DNA of 9,695 bases from assembly GCA_944333305.1 (NCBI GenBank), contig CALVKV010000050.1:1-9695 (forward strand). The letters are read 5' to 3'. Shown here piece by piece: positions 1 to 5,903 of this stretch. The notes under the pieces are model-generated. The model was not told the DNA's origin and made no database searches. It saw nothing but the letters and a program-made list of their open reading frames with translations. A program made the position numbers and the translations under genes. Every line of letters begins with the position of its first letter. Position 1 is the first letter of the stretch. This stretch comes from an uncultured Bacilli bacterium (lineage in GTDB: Bacteria; Bacillota_I; Bacilli_A; RF39; UBA660).

Positions 1-180
1 GATAGAGAAAACCTAACAATTGGTAATAGAATTAATGATGTATATGTACTAGGTACTCCTAAAATGATTATATTAGGAAATAAATTTGATGGAGAAAACT
101 ATTGTATAGAAAATACAAAAGATAATACTACTGATACAGTTAAAGTATCTGAAATAGTTGATTATTTTAAGAACATATAA
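1..180 (+). CDS. proS: Prolyl-tRNA synthetase, C-terminal end (partial)
   Basis: This is the last 59 codons of a gene that starts before the window; the frame is open from base 1 and stops at TAA 178-180. The reading DRENLTIGNRINDVYVLG.. then GTPKMIILGNK matches the end of the class II prolyl-tRNA synthetase anticodon-binding domain, where the family pattern is DDR..xGxKxxDxxLxGxPxxIxxGxK followed by a segment like E.xxR.tgexxxV. The enzyme charges tRNA-Pro with proline in the cytoplasm. Only the C-terminal fold is visible, so the catalytic core and any editing domain cannot be judged. Other class IIa synthetases (Thr, His, Gly) share the anticodon-binding fold; the DR...LxGxP...GxK spacing favours Pro. 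The gene ends directly on the hairpin shared with coaB. Confidence 0.72.
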   Translation, partial: DRENLTIGNRINDVYVLGTPKMIILGNKFDGENYCIENTKDNTTDTVKVSEIVDYFKNI

Positions 181-203
181 AAGACTCGTTTTAGGAGTCT
201 TTT
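179..203. terminator. Shared hairpin terminator between convergent proS and coaB
   Basis: A 9-bp perfect stem, AAAAGACTC (179-187) with GAGTCTTTT (195-203), closes a 7-base loop. The outer A:T pairs give a short T run on both strands, so it can act in both directions. It overlaps the proS stop codon and ends two bases before the coaB stop codon (205-207), as expected for a convergent pair. Confidence 0.8.
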
Positions 204-204
204 A

Positions 205-972
205 CTATTTAAATAATATTTTTCTAAGAGTTTTAGCAATATCATTTTTAGTTTCACATTCTTTATAAATACCATCTTCATTAATTATAGTAGCATAATG
301 CTTCCCATTACCAACTTTAGATAAATCATTCGCAACGATGTAATCTGCATTATTTTTTTCTCTTAAATTATCTGCAACCTTAATTAATTCCTTTTTACAA
401 ACACTATCAAGTAATTTAAAGCCAATTAATTTTATATTGGGATTACACTTTTTAATACTACTAATAACTTTAGGAGTAAGCCCTAATTTAACCATTAAAT
501 TATCTTGATATGAAGATATCTTATGATTATTATCAGTAACAATACTAGGATTTTTTATAACATCTAAGATAGTTTTTTCTAACATATCCTTATTTAATTT
601 CTTATTATATATATTTTTAACAATTAAAGAAGCAAGTTGTTCCCCAGTAATAGCATATTCTCCATAATAGTCCCCGACAGCAGCAGAATGAACTACGCCA
701 CAAATATCATTATTAGTAATAATATCTTTTAAAGCTTTAAGCAAATCTAAAGCAGATTCAATCTGGACAAGTTCAAGCTTTTCACTTTTAGTTGTTGGCT
801 TATAAGCAAGTTTAGGCGATATATAGTATAGTTTACCTAACCCTTCTTCCTTTAACAATTCATCAGCAACCATTGCCCCTAAAGCACCAGTCGACATATT
901 AGTAATTTTCATAACAGCATCTATCCTCTCATTAGTAGGGCCACTAGTTACAATTATATTTTTATTATTCAT
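205..972 (-). CDS. coaB: Phosphopantothenate--cysteine ligase, stand-alone (CoaB)
   Basis: A 255-aa cytoplasmic enzyme that joins 4'-phosphopantothenate to cysteine in coenzyme A synthesis. In many bacteria this is the C-terminal half of a CoaBC fusion. Here the protein begins directly at the nucleotide-binding fold (NIIVTSGPTNERID, residues 5-18), with ITNMSTGALG at 23-32, the HSAAVGDY dimer-interface motif at 95-102, KISS at 151-154, a VKLGLTP motif at 161-167, GFKLL at 184-188 and ADYIVANDL at 209-217. Length and motifs fit the separate CoaB form known from streptococci. No CoaC decarboxylase partner is in the window and one is presumably elsewhere. The start is fixed by a strong AAGGAGG (minus strand, 980-986), 7 bases before ATG. 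It is divergent from the LysR-type gene and shares its promoter region. Confidence 0.92.
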   Translation of the reverse strand: MNNKNIIVTSGPTNERIDAVMKITNMSTGALGAMVADELLKEEGLGKLYYISPKLAYKPTTKSEKLELVQIESALDLLKALKDIITNNDICGVVHSAAVGDYYGEYAITGEQLASLIVKNIYNKKLNKDMLEKTILDVIKNPSIVTDNNHKISSYQDNLMVKLGLTPKVISSIKKCNPNIKLIGFKLLDSVCKKELIKVADNLREKNNADYIVANDLSKVGNGKHYATIINEDGIYKECETKNDIAKTLRKILFK

Positions 973-992
973 ATTCCTTCCTCCTTAATTGC

Positions 993-1023
993 ATTATACT
1001 TAAAAACATGATATAAGTATAAT
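993..1023. promoter_or_regulatory. Divergent promoter/operator: 9-bp inverted repeat with two outward -10 boxes
   Basis: ATTATACTT (993-1001) and AAGTATAAT (1015-1023) form a perfect inverted repeat around a 13-base spacer. The right arm contains TATAAT on the plus strand (1018-1023), placed about 36 bases before the regulator start. The left arm contains TATAAT on the minus strand (998-993), facing coaB. Neither has a good -35 box. A further half-site-like TTATACT lies at 1033-1039. LysR-type regulators usually bind dyads between divergent genes, so this is a likely autoregulatory operator. The -10 for coaB would give a leader of only about 14 bases. Confidence 0.5.
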
Positions 1024-1045
1024 ATATATTATTTATACTAAATAT

Positions 1046-1051
1046 AAGGAG
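1046..1051 (+). promoter_or_regulatory. Ribosome binding site of the LysR-type gene
   Basis: AAGGAG lies 7 bases before the ATG at 1059 and fixes that start. Confidence 0.85.
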
Positions 1052-1058
1052 AAATTAT

Positions 1059-1946
1059 ATGAATATTAATTATGAATTATATAAAGTATTTTATGAAGTA
1101 GTTATAAATGGAAGCATTTCTAAAGCGAGTGAGTCTATGTATATATCCCAACCTGCTGTTACTCAGTCAATTAAGAACTTAGAAGAAAAACTTGGTGGTA
1201 AACTCTTAATTAGAACAAAGAAAGGTATAGTTTTAACAGAGGAAGGTAAAATTCTATTTAATTACATCAAAAAAGGAGTAGAGAATTTTAAAAATGGAGA
1301 AAATGCCTTTTTAAATTATCTTAATTTAGATAGTGGCTCTATTAGAATAGGTGCCAGTACTACTATAACTAGAAATATAGTTATGCCATATCTTGAAAAG
1401 TTTCATCTAAAATATTCTAAAGTAGATATTAAGATAACAAATGATTTAACTTCTAATCTAGTAACTGCTTTAAGAAATGGGAATTTAGATTTATTAGTTG
1501 TAAATCTTCCTATGGAAGAATCTAAAGATTTAAAAATTATTCCTATTCATGAAGTACATGATATTTTTGTTGGTAATAAAGAGTATTATAATAAGACTAA
1601 AGGAAGTATAAAATTAGAAGATTTATTTAACTATCCCTTAATTACTCAAAAAGAGCCTAGTAATACAAGATTATTTTTAAATAAATATTTAAAAAACAAC
1701 AATATTTCTACTAATATTCCAAATGAAATAGTAAGTAATAGTTTAGTTCTTGATTTTGTTAAAGCAGGCTTTGGTATTGGTTATGCCACTAAAGAGTTTA
1801 TAGAAGATGACTTAAAAGAAAAAAGACTTTATGAAATTAAAGTTCCCCCTAAAGTTCCTAAAAGAGAAGTAGGTATAGTTACATTAAGTAAAACTATTCC
1901 TAACTATAGTGCTAAAAAGCTAATCGAATTAATACTAAGAAAATAA
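1059..1946 (+). CDS. LysR-family transcriptional regulator
   Basis: A 295-aa DNA-binding regulator of full family length. Residues 1-60 form the LysR winged helix-turn-helix: YKVFYEVVINGSISKASES, then ISQPAVTQSIKNLEEKLGG, then LLIRTKKGIVLTEEG, all at the expected spacing. The effector-binding domain starts near residue 93 (GSIRIGAS), with the typical second lobe and the late GFGIGYA segment. Such proteins are usually tetramers that bind a T-N11-A type dyad and respond to a small co-inducer. The ligand cannot be read from the sequence. It is divergent from coaB and precedes a 207-aa unknown by 33 bases, so either neighbour could be a target. An inverted repeat in the shared intergenic region is a candidate operator. 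Confidence 0.95.
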   Translation: MNINYELYKVFYEVVINGSISKASESMYISQPAVTQSIKNLEEKLGGKLLIRTKKGIVLTEEGKILFNYIKKGVENFKNGENAFLNYLNLDSGSIRIGASTTITRNIVMPYLEKFHLKYSKVDIKITNDLTSNLVTALRNGNLDLLVVNLPMEESKDLKIIPIHEVHDIFVGNKEYYNKTKGSIKLEDLFNYPLITQKEPSNTRLFLNKYLKNNNISTNIPNEIVSNSLVLDFVKAGFGIGYATKEFIEDDLKEKRLYEIKVPPKVPKREVGIVTLSKTIPNYSAKKLIELILRK

Positions 1947-1979
1947 ATTGTTATACCAACATAAAAACAGGAGGCAAAT

Positions 1980-2603
1980 ATGGTTGAAATTAAGAAGACA
2001 AAAGATGTAGAAGGTTATGATAGATTTAAAATAACAACCGAAAATGGAAGTTTTGATATAATGTTTGGAGGAAATCTTGATTTATATTGGTATTACTGGC
2101 CAGAAGAAAATTATAAAGATTGGCCTTTAGCAAAAACTTTTACTATTAGCAAAGAGAACTATTTTATTTATCAAAAGCTTGATGAACTTTATAAAAATAT
2201 TAAAGAACAAAAACCCTATCAATCTAAAGATGAAAATTCTTCTACAGCCTTTGCTTCATCCAAACTTATAAATGATTCACCAAGTGCACAGTATTCTTAT
2301 AAAAATCTTTTTCAAAACGGTATAATTAAATGGTATTCAGATGATGCTCCACTAGAAGAAGCAAGTATGTTAGAAATAAAATATCAAGAAGATAAATATA
2401 TAATAACATTTCATCAAGGAAAAGAAGATTTTGGTTTTCCTACTTATGCCATAAGATTTAGAAATAGTGGGAGTAGATATGAGCCATATAACCTTGCTTT
2501 TATGAATATGTATAATAGTTTAAGTGAATATAATCCTAATTATCATCAAATACATATTGAGGAATATCTCTATAATAAAAAATTACGAAAACTAAAAAAA
2601 TAA
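1980..2603 (+). CDS. Hypothetical protein, 207 aa, aromatic-rich
   Basis: I do not recognise this protein. It begins 33 bases after the LysR-type gene with a clear AGGAGG (1969-1974) 5 bases before ATG, so it is probably translated from the same transcript. No signal peptide or membrane segment is visible. It is rich in Tyr and Trp, notably LDLYWYYWPEENYKDWP at about residues 33-49. A Ser/Lys-rich stretch (about 82-105) separates an N-terminal part from a C-terminal part containing IIKWYSDDAP and FGFPTYAIRFRNSGSRYEPYN. The tail is very basic (KKLRKLKK). The YWYYW and repeated W/Y positions suggest a compact beta-rich soluble fold, but this is inference only. The intact long frame, good ribosome site and normal codon use indicate a real gene. 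Confidence 0.75.
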   Translation: MVEIKKTKDVEGYDRFKITTENGSFDIMFGGNLDLYWYYWPEENYKDWPLAKTFTISKENYFIYQKLDELYKNIKEQKPYQSKDENSSTAFASSKLINDSPSAQYSYKNLFQNGIIKWYSDDAPLEEASMLEIKYQEDKYIITFHQGKEDFGFPTYAIRFRNSGSRYEPYNLAFMNMYNSLSEYNPNYHQIHIEEYLYNKKLRKLKK

Positions 2604-2605
2604 AA

Positions 2606-2623
2606 AGGAATCATCTAGTTCCT
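2606..2623 (-). terminator. Small hairpin with T-tract on the minus strand
   Basis: AGGAA (2606-2610) pairs with TTCCT (2619-2623) around an 8-base loop. On the minus strand the stem is followed by a T-rich run (TTTTTATTTTTTT), giving a terminator shape. On the plus strand there is no T-tract. It sits just after the stop of the 207-aa gene but points the other way, towards a gene that is no longer evident to its right. Confidence 0.4.
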
Positions 2624-2700
2624 ATATCTACTTACATAAAACTTTCTTCATCAATCCAAGGACTTAGTATTTAAAAGTTATAATTTTTCTAATACAGGAA
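2624..2700 (-). pseudogene. Possible remnant of a minus-strand gene end
   Basis: Read on the minus strand, the segment just before the hairpin at 2606-2623 gives ILSPWIDEESFM followed by TAA. Upstream of it the frame is interrupted by stops. The spacing of stop codon then terminator looks like a gene end, but the readable piece is only about a dozen codons, so chance is quite possible. Confidence 0.15.
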
Positions 2701-2750
2701 ATTTATCTTTTTATAAAAAAATAAACATAATGTACTATTGAATGATAATA

Positions 2751-2771
2751 TGGTATAATCAATCTAGGTGG
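2751..2771 (+). promoter_or_regulatory. Extended -10 promoter and ribosome site of the fusion gene
   Basis: TGG-TATAAT (2751-2759) is a full extended -10 element with a consensus hexamer; upstream TGTACT at 2731-2736 is a weak -35 at 17 bases. AGGTGG at 2766-2771 lies 4 bases before the ATG at 2776. A transcript starting about 7 bases after the -10 box would begin close to the ribosome site, leaving a very short leader. Confidence 0.6.
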
Positions 2772-2775
2772 GTTT

Positions 2776-4455
2776 ATGTTAATTAAAAATAAAAAAAAGA
2801 TACCATATTTATTTGCCGGTATTAGAGGCTTGTCTTTTTTGCCAATGATTTTATCTACTTTTAATATTTTGCCTCTTTCTTTTGCATCGCAGCTATTTTT
2901 TTCAGCTATTATTATGTTTTCTGATAAGTTTGATGGGGAGATTTCTAGGAAGCATAATGATGAAAAGGAGAAATTAAAATTTAGAATTACCGATACAGTT
3001 ATTGATAAACTTGGAATTGGTCTTTGCTTATTAGGTTTATTAATATCAGGTAAAATTTCAATTTATTATGCTGCTGTTCTTTTCGGTTATAATTCGATAT
3101 TACTAGGAGCAGGGGCTATTAATTTAGCAAAGGCAAAAGAAAAAAATGAAAGAACGGTCCAAGGGTTGTTTTTTAGTCGATTATTTACTGGAATCACAGG
3201 TTTATCATTTTTATATTTAAATAATTTTAAGATTTCTAGTTCTTTATCTCATTTCTTAACTGTTGGAATGGCAATATTAGGTAGCGTTAGTTTAGGGAGC
3301 CAAGCTTTAGATAAAATAAAACAAAAAAGAACTAATAAAAATAAGGGAGTTAAGGTTATGAATGTTTTGAATGTCATGTTAGGAATATCAAAATCCAAAT
3401 TATATCTGAAGAATCTTGAAAAGGTTATTTGTAGTTCAAATAAAAAAGTTAGAGATATCACAGATAATTCTATAAGTGACTTAAGAGAATATGAAACTAG
3501 TTTTGTTGATAATATAGAATCACGTATGGAAAATGTGGACAATTATTTTGTTTCAGATGAAGAAAAGCAACAAGCTTATCAAGTGGCGATGCAAGGAGAT
3601 GCTAGGCGAATTAGACCTTTACTCTTATTTCTAGGAAGTTTGTGTAGTTCAGGAAAAGTTGATAAAACAAGTTTAGTATCTAGTGGTGTATCTATTGAGA
3701 TGATTCATAAAATGTCATTGATATTGGATGATTATTTTGATGAAGATTTAATGAGACGGGGGCACCCTACATTTCATACGATGTATGATGAAAGAATGAT
3801 AATCGAGCTTACCAAAAGGTTATTAGGATTATCGAATAATATATTTCTTGAAAGTATTCATCAATTTCCGTTAGAAAAGCAAAAAGAGTTATTGAATTTG
3901 TATAAACAAATTATTATGGATATGGGTAACGGTTTTATTGAAGATTTAGATAGAACTAATCGGAAAGTATTATTATCAGATGCTTATAGAATTAATGATT
4001 TGCAAAGTACCACGATACTAAGAAATTCTTTACTAATTGGTTATACGTTAGGAAACAAGTCTGGTAAAATAAAAGATAGTACGTATTTTACATTACAGAA
4101 TATTGGAAATTTTATTGGAAAAACTTTTCAAGGATTTAATGATGTTGAAAATTTTGTTTCAGAGTCGAATCAAATGGAAAATAAAGGTGGAGTTTATAGT
4201 GATTTAAAGCAGAATCGAAAAAATATTATATTGGCAAAAGTTCCAGAGGAAATGTTTGATTATCAAACAGACCAAGATATTGTTGATTATATTATAGAAA
4301 ACAATTTAATTGGTTCTACTATTGATGAATTGAAGTCTAACATCACCTTTATTAAGCAAGAAATAATGCAACTACCAAATCCAGTTGCAAGAGATACTCT
4401 ACTTTTTGCTACAGATAAGATTACAGGGAAAACGTTAAAAAAAGTTAAAAAGTAA
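2776..4455 (+). CDS. Membrane CDP-alcohol phosphatidyltransferase-like / isoprenyl (terpene) synthase-like fusion protein
   Basis: A 559-aa two-domain protein. Residues 1-180 have about five to six hydrophobic segments and open with KKIPYLFAGIRGLSFLPMIL, like the N-terminus of CDP-alcohol phosphatidyltransferases. The catalytic pattern is kept as D50xxD53GxxSR, then D73xxxD77K; the family Ala is Ser57 and the usual Gly is Phe69. Residues about 190-260 form a polar linker. Residues 260-550 resemble trans-isoprenyl diphosphate synthases: GDARRIRPLLLFL (274-286), first aspartate motif LILDDYFDED (315-324) followed by RRGHPT, and a GGVYSDL motif (471-477). Departures are marked: the second motif is N455DVEN instead of DDxxD, the KT lysine is replaced in STTIL (411-415), and the late GK is NR. 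Substrates are therefore uncertain. It stands alone with its own promoter, and its Leu codons (more TTG than CTA) differ from its neighbours, suggesting transfer. Confidence 0.8.
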   Translation: MLIKNKKKIPYLFAGIRGLSFLPMILSTFNILPLSFASQLFFSAIIMFSDKFDGEISRKHNDEKEKLKFRITDTVIDKLGIGLCLLGLLISGKISIYYAAVLFGYNSILLGAGAINLAKAKEKNERTVQGLFFSRLFTGITGLSFLYLNNFKISSSLSHFLTVGMAILGSVSLGSQALDKIKQKRTNKNKGVKVMNVLNVMLGISKSKLYLKNLEKVICSSNKKVRDITDNSISDLREYETSFVDNIESRMENVDNYFVSDEEKQQAYQVAMQGDARRIRPLLLFLGSLCSSGKVDKTSLVSSGVSIEMIHKMSLILDDYFDEDLMRRGHPTFHTMYDERMIIELTKRLLGLSNNIFLESIHQFPLEKQKELLNLYKQIIMDMGNGFIEDLDRTNRKVLLSDAYRINDLQSTTILRNSLLIGYTLGNKSGKIKDSTYFTLQNIGNFIGKTFQGFNDVENFVSESNQMENKGGVYSDLKQNRKNIILAKVPEEMFDYQTDQDIVDYIIENNLIGSTIDELKSNITFIKQEIMQLPNPVARDTLLFATDKITGKTLKKVKK

Positions 4456-4622
4456 AATTGTAATCTATTATAGTTTTAAATATGAAAGAAAATAATTTTT
4501 CCTTACTAACTAATTTGTATTAATGAGCAAATGGAGAAAACTAACAAGCTTGCTTATATGATTTTCTAATTTTAATAAAAAGTTAAAGAACATTGATAAA
4601 AAACTCATTTTATTAATAAAAA

Positions 4623-4642
4623 AGGAGCCTATTATGGCTCCT
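4623..4642 (-). terminator. Strong minus-strand terminator
   Basis: AGGAGCC (4623-4629) and GGCTCCT (4636-4642) make a perfect 7-bp stem with a 6-base loop. On the minus strand it is followed by TTTTTTATT, a textbook intrinsic terminator for leftward transcription. No intact minus-strand gene lies to its right, so it ends either a remnant gene or a small RNA. Confidence 0.75.
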
Positions 4643-4735
4643 AAATCTATATTTAGAGGATCTTCACACTTAATAGTGAACCTTCCTCATTAATACTATA
4701 TGCAAGTTTCTTTAAAATATACAAAAAATATTTTG
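4643..4735 (-). pseudogene. Possible remnant 3' end of a minus-strand gene, or a small structured RNA
   Basis: On the minus strand, 4653-4706 reads LAYSINEEGSLLSVKIL then TAA, ten bases before the strong terminator at 4623-4642. This is protein-like composition and correct stop-to-terminator spacing. The frame stays open further upstream, but there it becomes a hydrophobic shadow of prfB (to 4853) and cannot be a real gene start. The same stretch folds well: TAAAT/ATTTA (4642-4655), and GAGGA/TCCTC (4656-4660, 4684-4688) enclosing TTCAC/GTGAA (4663-4667, 4676-4680). Either a decayed coding end or a short RNA is possible; I see no strong minus-strand promoter. Confidence 0.3.
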
Positions 4736-4761
4736 TTATAAAAATAAATATCTTGTATAAT
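4733..4761 (+). promoter_or_regulatory. prfB promoter
   Basis: TTGTTA (4733-4738) and consensus TATAAT (4756-4761) are separated by exactly 17 bases, a good vegetative promoter. Transcription would start near 4768, giving a leader of about 16 bases that carries the weak ribosome site GAAAGAG (4769-4775), 8 bases before ATG 4784. Confidence 0.75.
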
Positions 4762-4783
4762 ACTAATAGAAAGAGTGATAAAA

Positions 4784-5903
4784 ATGAATAAAAGTGAATT
4801 ATTAAAAGAATTAACAAACGAAAAAGAAGAAATACTAAGTTTATGGAGGTCACTTTGACACTGATAATAAACTAAAAGAACAAGAGAATCTAGAAAAAGA
4901 AACAACTAAAGAAGGTTTTTGGAATGATACAAGTAAAGCTGAAACTGTAATTAGTGAATTAAAGAGTCTAAAAGAAAGTACATCTAATTTAATAGATTTA
5001 AAGAAAAAGATATTAGACTCTGTAGAACTTTTAGAAATGTTAGATGAAGAAAATGATAAAGATTTATTACAAACTCTAGAAGCTGATAATAAAACTATTA
5101 AAGAAGAATTAAAAAATTTAAGTATTTATCTACTCTTTAATAAACCATATGATAAAAATAATTGTATTATTGAAATACATCCAGGAGCAGGTGGAACTGA
5201 GTCTTGTGACTGGGCTAATATGCTTTATAGGATGTATACAAGATATTGTGAGAAGAAGAACTTTAAAATAGAACTACTTGACTATCAGCCTGGAGAAGAA
5301 GCAGGAATTAAAAGTGTCTCTTTTAAAGTAAAAGGAGAATATGCCTATGGCTATTTAAAAAATGAAAAAGGAGTTCATCGTCTAGTTAGATTATCACCAT
5401 TTGATTCATCTAATCGTCGTCATACATCCTTTGCAAGTATAGATGTTACTCCAGAAATATCTAAAGATATAAAAATAGATATAAATGAAAAAGATTTAAA
5501 AATAGATGTTTATAGATCAACAGGTGCAGGTGGCCAAGGAGTAAATACTACTGATAGTGCTGTTCGTATTACACACTTACCTACTAAAATAGTTGTAACT
5601 TGTCAAAATGAAAGAAGTCAGATTCAGAACAAAGAAACAGCTTTGCAAGTCTTAAAAAGTAAGTTATATGTATTAGAGGAACAAAAAAAAGAACAAGAGC
5701 TTGCTAAAGAAAAAGGTATTCAATCTAATATAGACTTCGGTAGTCAAATAAGAAGTTATATTTTACATCCTTATTCTTTAGTTAAAGACCATCGGACAGG
5801 TTATGAAATAAGTGACACTAAAGGAGTATTAGATGGAGAGATAGATGAGTTTATTGAAAGTAGTCTAAAAGGAGGACTAAATGAAAGAAGCGATAAAGCA
5901 TAA
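4784..5903 (+). CDS. prfB: Peptide chain release factor 2, with +1 programmed frameshift
   Basis: RF2 recognises UAA and UGA in the ribosomal A site and triggers release of the finished protein. The gene is read in two frames. ATG 4784 opens 24 codons (MNKSELLKEL...LWRSL) that end at TGA 4856-4858; a +1 shift at CTT T continues at GAC 4857 to the TAA-region stop at 5901-5903, giving 372 aa, close to the usual length. Internal ATG 5037 would give only a truncated protein. Marks of RF2 in full-length numbering: PGAGGTES of the tRNA-mimic core, SPF at 204-206 (stop-codon reading; RF1 would have PxT), and GGQ at 249-251 (peptidyl-tRNA hydrolysis). Its 3' end overlaps the first yitT gene by 23 bases, indicating one operon. 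Confidence 0.96.
4845..4859 (+). promoter_or_regulatory. RF2 autoregulatory +1 frameshift site
   Basis: GGAGG (4845-4849) is an internal Shine-Dalgarno-like element, then a 3-base spacer TCA, then slippery CTT, stop TGA and C (4853-4859). This is the classical arrangement: when RF2 is scarce, termination at the poor UGAC context stalls and the ribosome slips forward into the main frame. It senses RF2 activity and so restores RF2 levels. Confidence 0.95.
5867..5875 (+). promoter_or_regulatory. Ribosome binding site of first yitT gene, inside prfB
   Basis: AAAAGGAGG lies within the prfB coding end, 5 bases before ATG 5881, and supports the start that overlaps prfB by 23 bases. Confidence 0.85.

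Larger units (their letters stand above)
4456..4783. other. 328-base intergenic region between the fusion gene and prfB
   Basis: No convincing plus-strand gene lies here. The left half (4456-4620) is plain AT-rich DNA; its only structure is a weak stem, AGAAAA (4535-4540) with TTTTCT (4562-4567), which might help end the fusion-gene transcript. The right half holds three adjacent hairpins (4623-4688), a possible minus-strand gene remnant and the prfB promoter; these are listed separately. Confidence 0.6.

Noticed and set aside
2776..3340. UbiA-type prenyltransferase as the membrane half of the fusion
   Set aside because: UbiA enzymes carry NDxxDxxxD and DxxxD motifs. Here the pattern is DxxDGxx(S)R...DxxxD with an IP..R opening, which fits CDP-alcohol phosphatidyltransferases.
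3249..3542. Open minus-strand frame of 97 codons
   Set aside because: It is fully inside the fusion gene, has no ribosome site, and its hydrophobic composition is what antisense AT-rich coding DNA gives.
4456..4783. T-box or known riboswitch before prfB
   Set aside because: No T-box sequence or recognisable aptamer core is seen, and the promoter lies too close to prfB for a long leader.
4853..4859. Sequencing error or broken prfB
   Set aside because: The full RF2 frameshift signal is present with the correct spacing, so the two frames are normal.
4653..4905. Two overlapping minus-strand frames across the prfB start
   Set aside because: They run antisense to the prfB leader and frameshift site and read as Leu/Phe/Ile-rich shadows. 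Only the last codons at 4653-4706 look protein-like, and those are listed as a possible remnant.
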